A stretch of DNA of 64,000 nt from Ditylenchus dipsaci (lineage: Eukaryota > Nematoda > Chromadorea > Rhabditida > Anguinidae): the NCBI GenBank assembly GCA_004194705.1, contig SADC01001285.1, positions 1-64,000 on the forward strand, given 5' to 3'. Position numbers and translations under genes: made by a program. The notes beneath the pieces are model-generated. The model did not search any database. It was given only the letters and a program-made list of their open reading frames with translations, and was not told the DNA's origin. How positions within the stretch are numbered: the first letter of the stretch is position 1; every line of letters starts with the position of its first letter. This document shows, in pieces, positions 58,111 through 64,000 of this stretch.

Positions 58111-58429
58111 TTACAGTCAACCCTCGTTAAACCTGCACCGTGCTCAAGTTCCCACTCAGGGCCCGACACTTTTTACATGAATTTTTAGTTTTTGCCAAAA
58201 GTCTAGTCCGGAATATTGCAAGGATTCTGATTTTACCCATTGTATTTGCAAATGACAATATTTTGCGTGATAAATATTAAGCTGAATATTTTTTTAAAGA
58301 ATGAAGATGGCAGCCTGTTTTCACACAAATTGGCCTTACTGTTGACAGCAACGACAGCCCCTTTGTAATTTTAGCTATTAAAACACTTAAAAAAGTAATA
58401 TGGTAAAATTAGTCGGAGCTATTTGTTAG
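58111..58429. other. Gap before FICD exons, with a Tigger-like end
   Basis: 58113-58175 is a solitary pogo/Tigger-like end (CAGTCAACCCTCGTTAAACC, GGGCCCGACACTTTTT). FICD's 5' exons, encoding the usual membrane anchor, were not identified here. Confidence 0.5.
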
Positions 58430-61400
58430 AATATCTCTCACCACCACTCCTTTGGATTTCCAATCCTTGAAGAATTTCGATGACTTGACGGAGTATAAGC
58501 GTGATTATGCTAACCTTACCGCCTCGGCTGTTCCATACAATCCCAGAGTTTTACCACCTCCAACAGGTAAATGTTCTGCTAATTACGACATTTTTGAAGA
58601 GTAACTTTAGAAGCTGCGAGAGAGATCCTAGCCAGTGCAAGAAAAATGAGAGAGAAAGGCTATATCCAACGTGCCTACCGTATTCTTAGATTAGCAGTGG
58701 ATGAAAATAGGTTGGAGAGAGACACCCAGTATCAGCTTGAATTGGGAAGAATAAAGAGAAAATGGAGCCATCAAATCCTATGCCAGCATATAGAGCCTAC
58801 AACAGAGCGCTGGTAGCCGACCCCTCCAATGTGGAAGCTAAAAAGTAAATTTAGTGAAGTAAAAAAGTGGGCTAACTAATACAATGTCGGAAAATAAAAA
58901 AATATTTTTGCACGTAGACTTTCAACAGTGTACCTACGGCCGCATACATATTATGACCGGATACAATGACCGGATACAGTGTCAAATTTGCCTTGGTCCC
59001 CCTGTTGATTTTTTCAACTTTTTCGATTTTTCAAACCACTTAGGCTTCAGGCTTAGCCCTTAGGCTGGGGTAGGCTAGCGCAGGTTAGGACGGACTCAAA
59101 CGTGTGGTTTAAACATACTTTTCCGGTCGTTGTATCCGGTCATAATGTGTATTTGGTCGTATGGCAGTCCTTTCAACACTGAAAGCTCGACTGTGAGACC
59201 GCCTAAGTCTGTTGTAAAATTTAACGGAGAATCCGAATCCGCACACCAGTTCTCAAAAAGGTTGGTTTGACTTGAGATTTAGACCAATTTTTGAATGTTG
59301 TCAAATGTGACTTGAGTATGTTCATAGGTACTCAAGCTTTTTTTATACACATCCATCTATCGATATTGAGCTCGATATTTGAATAATTGTTGTCTCAAGG
59401 GGAATTTGAAATGGGACGGTGACTTTGAATGACAATATGGTTTCTTTGGACCACAAGTTGTTTTACAATCAGTTATTATAGTCTATTTAGCAATTTGTCG
59501 TCAGAAAGCTGAGTTCAGGATCTTTTGAAAACAATACACTTGGATGTGTATAGAAATAGCTGAAGTACCAATTGATCTTATAAACATACTCAAAACACAG
59601 TTGACAACATTCAGAAATTGGTCTAAATCTCAAAAAAAAACCCAGAAAAAAAAAATCCGGTCTAAATCCAGACCAGCCTTTTCGAGAACTGGTGTGCAGA
59701 TTTGAATTTTCCGTTAAATTCTGCACCAAAATTAGGCGGTCTTACAGTCAGGGATTTCCGTGAAAATCATAAAATAGCAAGAATATGGGCTATATGGCTC
59801 TATGACATTTGCGGCCGACATTTGCGGCTAAGACTTGCGTCGCGACATTTGCGGCTGACACTTGCGGCCGACTTTTGCGGCTGACATTTGCGGCCGACAA
59901 TTGCGGCTGACATTTGCGGCTGTTCTGGTACTTGTTACTTACTCTTCTAACATTATCATATCTATGTTTTTGAAAAAATTTTCATCTTAAAAATTTATCA
60001 CAATAACTTAGCTTTCAAATGCAAGTTATAATTCATTTTTTTCGTGATTTTTAAACTATATTAGTGATACAAATAAAACAACTGCCATAATAATTTTATT
60101 GAAAACAATATACCGTATTTACTGTATTAACTCCCCACCCTCTAATAACTCCCCACCCTCTAATAAGTCCCCACCCTACGGACCTTATATCTCAGCCTAG
60201 AGCGAACATTTCGCAAATCTGTTTTTCGCGTTTTCTTAGTTACTACGAGTTTACCTGATTCCACTTTTTAATTTTGGTTGAGCACCAAAAATTTCAAAAT
60301 CGAAATATTTTTTTTCCGTTTTTTTAAGGGTTGAAAAATAACTCCCCATGGGGACTTAATACAGTAAATACGGTATGTTTAGTCACCCCAACAATTAAAG
60401 TTGTTTTCTCCCAGTCCATACTGTACAGAGCTCAAAAATTCTTGAATTTGCTCGTTTGTAGGATCATTTATTGCTGCATACATGTTCACTAGTCTATTCA
60501 TTGCCGAATCGTTTGCAACATATACTGGTTTTCTAGAGTGAACAACAACGCTCTTTGTTGAATGCAATAGCCGGGGTCGGGACACGGACAATTCACCCCA
60601 GGACAATTCACCCCCGGGGCCGATTCACCCCCGACCGATTCACCCCCAGCCGATTCACCCCCAGCCGATTCACCCCAGGACGATTCACCCCCAGGCGATT
60701 CACCCGCAGTCGTTCACACTTATTATTGTTGAGACATTATTTGAAATTTAAACGAAAACTTATTTTGTGACAAATAAGCCCTTACTCTTTGTTCTGGTTA
60801 TTTTTGTTGGCATAGTCCGTTATTTTGCTGTAGCTTTTATTGCTATTGTTCTCTCTTGTGTGTTTACGACTTATAATCTTTATCCAATTAATCACACGGC
60901 TGGGGGTGAATTGTCGCGCACCCCCGGGGTCGTAACTTTTGCGTGGCAATGTTATCCTCTGTTTTCAATATAGTGATCACTCTTAAATAGTTGCTTTGTA
61001 AATTCTTTTAAACGAAAATAGGAGAGTACTACGAACCTTGAGAGAAACCTTTTGAATATTCGAACACTGATGTTGGGTTGATTCTTCTGTGGTTTTGTGA
61101 TCGTTGTGATCGGGGCTGTTCAACAAATTCAGTTAAATCAAATTACTCATCTCTTCTAGCAGTAATAAAAAGGATAGCGATAATAATAGGATCTTCGAAA
61201 TAAAATGTTATGAAAACTCAGTGCTGAAAAATGTGAGTAAACTGCAAGTACCAGAACAGCCGCAAATGTCGGCCGCAAATGTCAGCCGCAAAAGTCGGCC
61301 GCAAGTGTCAGCCGCAAATGTCGCGACGCAAGTCTTAGCCGCAAATGTCGGCCGCAAATGTCGGCCGCAAAAGTCGGCCGCAAGTGTCGCGCCGCAAATG

Positions 61401-62817
61401 TCCAAGCCGCAAAAGTCGTGGCACCGGGCTATATATGTAGGTACGCCCGAAAATACGCCTTGTGCCCCTGTTGTTTTTTAGCATTTTTTTGCAAATTCTG
61501 AGAAAACATTTATCTACATTTTCAACTATTTTAAAGAAATTTTTTTCGGCATAAATAATGCCGAAGACCTTTCAGCTTGGTACACCAGCTAATTGTTTTT
61601 TCCTGGATCACCCTGTTTTTGTTATTAGGCTTACAAGGGAAGGACCCTTGTAAGGACCCACCCTGACTGTGACCTGGAGGATGTTCACTGACGATTTTTT
61701 TCTGCATATTCTTGTAGAGCGTGCCCAGGTTCCTGACAAATCTGGCTCCCCAGCTGTGAAGGTCCACAAAAAGTGGTTCAAAGGTCACTCAAAGTTCTAA
61801 AAACACCTCGATACCTATTTCATGGGTTTTCACAACTAACCATGGGCTATGGGTCATTCCTAAAAGTTTTGTTAGCTTTCAGAGGTGGGGAGCCAAGTTC
61901 ACATGGGATTCGGGCATGCTCTACAAGAATACGCGCATAAAAAGGCGACAGTCAGGGTCCCTTCCTTGTTAGGCAAGAGTTGGCCAGCGTATGTTAAGAC
62001 GGACTGAAGAATGTTTCTCGTCGTTTAGAAAAGTAAGAAAAGCATGTTTGAATCCATTCTAACATACGCTGACCCACCCTTGCCTAAGCCCGAGCCCAAA
62101 ACACCATGGTTTTAAGATTTGGCAAAAAACAACAGGGGGAATAAAGGCATTTTTTGGACGTACCCCGTACACATACCGTATTTCCTCTAATAAGACCACA
62201 TGTGGGCTTTTTTTTTCAAACCTCCGAAAATCAGAAAAATTCTAGGTCAATCTCAAAATTTTTGGGTGAAAATTCAAAATAAAAAAATGGAATTGGCAGA
62301 GCTCCTGGAGCTAAAAAACGCAACAAACAGTTATGCAAAATTTTTCCCTGGGCTGAGATATTGGTCCTCAGAGTAAGAGGTGTGGGCTTATTGGAGCATG
62401 TGGTCTTATTAGAGGAAATACGCTATATAGAAAAATATGCATCTATTAAAAATCAACCAATGGTATCGAAATTTCAAACTAAAAAACGCAATTACAGATG
62501 TCTGGAAGCAACACAGCCACGTGTGGACAAGATGCTAAACGAAAAGCTGGCCGAGTTGAATGAGTCCTACAAACTCTACGAAAGATCCCAAGGTCAAATC
62601 CTGGCCTTAACCAGGCGTTGAAAGACCTCTATTATCGGCACATATATGAGAACAATGCAATCGAGGGAAACAAGCTGACACTGGAGCAAACCAAGGCTGC
62701 TCTTTCGGTGGACAAACCACTTCATCTGAAGACCAGGATGAACAAGAAGTGGCTGGAACTAAACAGGCAATGCAACTACTTGAGAACTTACAAAGTATCC
62801 CGAATCTTACTATTCAC
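58430..62817 (+). CDS. FICD: Fic-domain AMPylase FICD (HYPE), partial
   Basis: ER enzyme that AMPylates and deAMPylates the Hsp70 BiP. Exons: 58430-58566, 58611-58844 and 62498-62817, phases compatible; further exons lie beyond the region I could read. The middle exon gives one-and-a-half TPR-like repeats (AREILASARKMREKGYIQRA, then AYRAYNRALVADPSNVEAKK). The third gives the linker helix (DKMLNEKLAELNES) and the inhibitory helix, LYYRHIYENNAIEGNKLTLE, followed by EDQDEQEVAGTKQAMQLLEN. The inhibitory Glu of the (S/T)xxxE(G/N) motif is present (AIEGN), but the Ser/Thr position reads Asn. Three one-base losses break the frame near 58754, 62606 and 62705. The catalytic HxFxxGNGR core is not found in the window. 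The intron 58845-62497 is about 3.7 kb and filled with transposons. Confidence 0.87.
58915..59770. repeat. Inverted-repeat elements in the FICD intron
   Basis: Two pairs: TATGACCGGATACAATGACC facing CGTTGTATCCGGTCATAATG (58948-59155), and GCGGAGTTC..ACACCAGTTCTCAAAAAGG facing CCTTTTCGAGAACTGGTGTG with AATTTAACGGAGAA (59215-59745). No coding potential. Confidence 0.65.
60113..60373. mobile_element. TACCGTAT-type MITE in the hAT-like element
   Basis: TA-flanked; CCGTATTTACTGTATTAACT and GGGGACTTAATACAGTAAAT at the ends. CTCCCCACCCTCTAATAA is repeated near the left end. Confidence 0.88.
60568..60950. repeat. CGATTCACCCCC array
   Basis: Nine units of GGACAATTCACCCCC / CCGATTCACCCCCAG at 60585-60715 and one inverted unit, GGGGGTGAATTGTC, at 60902-60916. 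Resembles a further small element with sub-terminal repeats. The translated PRTIHPRGRFTP-like frame is an artefact of the array. Confidence 0.65.
61620..61980. repeat. Family B inverted repeat, copy 2
   Basis: Shares ATTCTTGTAGAGCGTGCCCA, CACAGCTG, ATGGGTCATTCC and GCATGCTCTACAAGAATACG with the 52.6-kb copy. Confidence 0.7.
61981..62175. repeat. Repeat relic with AACATACGCTG arms
   Basis: GTTGGCCAGCGTATGTTAAG faces TCTAACATACGCTGACCCAC, followed by AACAGGGGGAATAAAGGCA, a degraded GGACCAAGGC module. Confidence 0.5.
62176..62423. mobile_element. TACCGTAT-type MITE next to a FICD exon
   Basis: CCGTATTTCCTCTAATAAGA at the left, CTTATTAGAGGAAATACGC at the right, TA-flanked. Ends 74 bp before the FICD exon at 62498. 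Confidence 0.85.
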
Positions 62818-63320
62818 GTAAGTCTAAACAGGAATTTTTTTATCTGCTTTGAAAAATTTCGACTCTATTGTCGCGGAGCGAACCCCCCCCCCCCCCCAAC
62901 GGGCAGTACCAGAAATCTCCACCCAATGAGAGTATCCCATTGAGAGTATGGTAGTTTTTGTATTTTGTTGTTTTGGGGGGGGGGGGGTTTGGGCAAATAA
63001 AATGTTTATTGTAATTGAGTTGGTGTTGTTGGTCAAACCCGTTAGAGGGAGAGAATTTTCTTATCTGGCCCATCTGGAAAAATAATATTTGTTTATCGCC
63101 AATTTGTTATTGGCTTAGGCCCAATAGTGGAGAAAACAACGACCCTGGTGATTGTTCACAAAGGCCGCTGGAAGTTCTGGCCAGGGAAAGACTAACCATA
63201 TTGTCCAGCAAGCCAAAATGGCAGGAAATATGGCCGGTCTTTTGTCGGCGAAAAACATAGAAATTTGATCCGGCCGTCTGAGCTGGAGCCCCACCCCCTG
63301 CGAGGCCGTAATAGAGGGTA
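62818..63320. other. C-run/G-run fold-back after the FICD exon
   Basis: 62883-62990: a 15-base C-run with GGTACTGCC complement region and a 12-base G-run, flanking the repeated GAGAGTATCCCATTGAGAGT. No further FICD exon was recognised here. Confidence 0.5.
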
Positions 63321-63324
63321 TAAT

Positions 63325-63347
63325 AACCCCGATCCTTAGGATCGGGG
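63325..63347. repeat. Perfect short hairpin AACCCCGATCC
   Basis: AACCCCGATCC-T-GGATCGGGGTT-like arms of about 10-11 bp around TTA. It sits at the start of an unexplained, less AT-rich stretch. Confidence 0.6.
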
Positions 63348-63780
63348 TTCACAAATCATATTTTGCCGTCAAACGGAGCTCTTATTCAGAGTTTGAACCT
63401 GAGTGCCTTTTACTTCGCACTTCATTATTGCATTTTGTTGTAATAAGTTTTAGTGCTTGTGTTTTTGGAGTAAATAAAAGTAATTTTATTTACTAGAAAT
63501 TTATCTTAGGGAACCGTAAAAAGGTTCCACCTTTCAGTGGCTAATCGTTACCCCGGTATCGGTTTGCGAAGGTTGTCCGAAAGGGACCTCCGCCCCCCAA
63601 CATCCCTGGGTTGCTTAGAAATAGGCGGCCCCCTAAAAATTTGTCTCTATCAAGACCCTAATTACAAAGGCGGGGGTTTGATTTTGACATCTATCTAACA
63701 AAGAGGGTTTTTTTTTCGCCCTGGTCCCCCCTGTTGAATTTTTGGGATTTTTAGGTTTAGAGGAGCATAGGCCAACGTTT
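63348..63780. other. Unassigned stretch with AATAAA
   Basis: GTAAATAAAAG at 63470-63481 looks like a poly(A) signal. GGAACC..GGTTCC (63512-63530) is a small hairpin. The G+C-rich part 63540-63625 matches nothing else in the window. It could be the end of a retroelement, but no coding sequence supports this. Confidence 0.35.
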
Positions 63781-63791
63781 ATTAATATATA

Positions 63792-63870
63792 CAGTCAAAC
63801 TTCGATATAACGTACACTCTGGGGACCAGGTCAGGTGTACGTTATATCGGGGGTAATTTTTGACAGAGTT
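63792..63870. repeat. Tigger-like MITE end
   Basis: CAGTCAAACTTCGATATAAC, GGGGACCAGG and GTACGTTATATCGGGGG: a short inverted pair of the pogo/Tigger type; right end not clear. Confidence 0.6.
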
Positions 63871-63891
63871 TATTATTAAAGGGTAGGGTTG

Positions 63892-64000
63892 TCGATCGAT
63901 TTTTCGAAGTCGACCAAAAATCGAAGCTTTTTCGATTTTTCGATATTGCAATGATCGATTAATCGAAATTTTTCGATATTTCGATAATCGAAAAAATTCA
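63892..64000 (+). mobile_element. hAT-like element end, runs off the window
   Basis: Begins TAGGGTTGTCGATCG, like the ends at 3152 and 53667. It continues with ATTAATCGAAATTTTTCGAT-type units to the last base. Confidence 0.65.

Larger units (their letters stand above)
59796..61426. mobile_element. hAT-like element with GCGGCCGACATTT arrays, perfect TSD
   Basis: GGCTATAT is duplicated at 59788-59795 and 61427-61434. Both ends are arrays of ATTTGCGGCCGACA / TGTCGGCCGCAAAT units, about eight on the left and ten on the right in inverted order. Nested within are a TACCGTAT MITE (60113-60373) and an array of GATTCACCCCCAGCC (60585-60715). A small minus-strand frame (60379-60606, with NRLVNMYAAINDP) may be a transposase scrap; I do not recognise it. 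Confidence 0.88.

Noticed and set aside
58430..58844. C-terminal part of the MPN gene
   Set aside because: The phase of the exon at 58430 does not fit the preceding MPN exon, and the sequence joins in phase to FICD-like TPR and linker exons.
60555..60770. Repeat protein PRTIHPRG/RFTPSRFTP
   Set aside because: It is an artefact of the GATTCACCCCC array inside a transposon.
63300..63700. LTR of a retrotransposon
   Set aside because: A TGTGAACC start on the minus strand and an AATAAA are suggestive, but no second LTR, primer-binding site or coding sequence is in the window.

Overview
This is a piece of an animal nuclear genome. It is AT-rich, its genes are split by many introns, and it is packed with DNA-transposon debris. 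Every gene I recognise is a conserved animal or eukaryotic gene: ribosomal protein S15a, the exon-junction protein Y14/RBM8A (two copies), the Hsc70-interacting protein Hip (ST13), GPATCH1, the Fic AMPylase FICD and an MPN-domain protein. Most introns are only 43-62 bp with GT-AG ends. A minority are huge and filled with transposons. Such tiny introns plus swarms of non-autonomous elements would fit, for example, a larvacean tunicate, but nothing here proves the taxon.

Layout. 1-10.4 kb: nested fold-back elements, hAT debris and an almost complete Tc1-like transposon (8127-9819) whose transposase gene carries a 44-bp intron. 10.5-12.8 kb (+): an unrecognised, well-formed six-exon gene. 14.3-28.0 kb (+): ST13, with one intron of about 10 kb. 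Inside that intron, on the other strand (26.1-18.7 kb), lies a gene for a predicted secreted, acidic protein with nine copies of a C-K-Y-R-x-S-C-Y motif. 28.2-31.5 kb (-): GPATCH1, converging on ST13 with only 199 bp between stop codons. 33.6-34.1 kb (-): a short, truncated-looking Y14 paralogue. 34.3-43.6 kb: transposon-dense ground with a BED-finger hAT transposase remnant, a degenerate minisatellite and several hAT-like elements. 43.7-44.6 kb (-): the full Y14/RBM8A gene. 46.7-48.0 kb (+): RPS15A, intact. 48.4-54.4 kb: nested pogo/Tigger-like and hAT-like MITEs. 54.8-57.5 kb (+): N-terminal exons of an MPN-domain protein. 58.4-62.8 kb (+): FICD exons, which run off without the catalytic Fic core being found before the window ends.

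Two window-wide patterns stand out. First, nearly every conserved coding exon set except RPS15A carries reading-frame breaks, and almost all are of the same kind (one nucleotide missing, usually next to a short homopolymer). Some seventeen such breaks in six genes and one transposase point to a deletion-biased sequence or assembly error rather than to decay of so many housekeeping genes. Second, at least nine non-autonomous elements have 8-bp target-site duplications of hAT type. Most of them carry, near both ends, dense arrays of a short motif (often palindromic) that differs completely from element to element. A separate family has a conserved central hairpin but variable ends, and recurs about eight or nine times.

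The genes do not form a functional cluster. Y14, GPATCH1 (spliceosome-associated) and RPS15A act in RNA and protein synthesis, ST13 and FICD in chaperone control. Their proximity is probably incidental.
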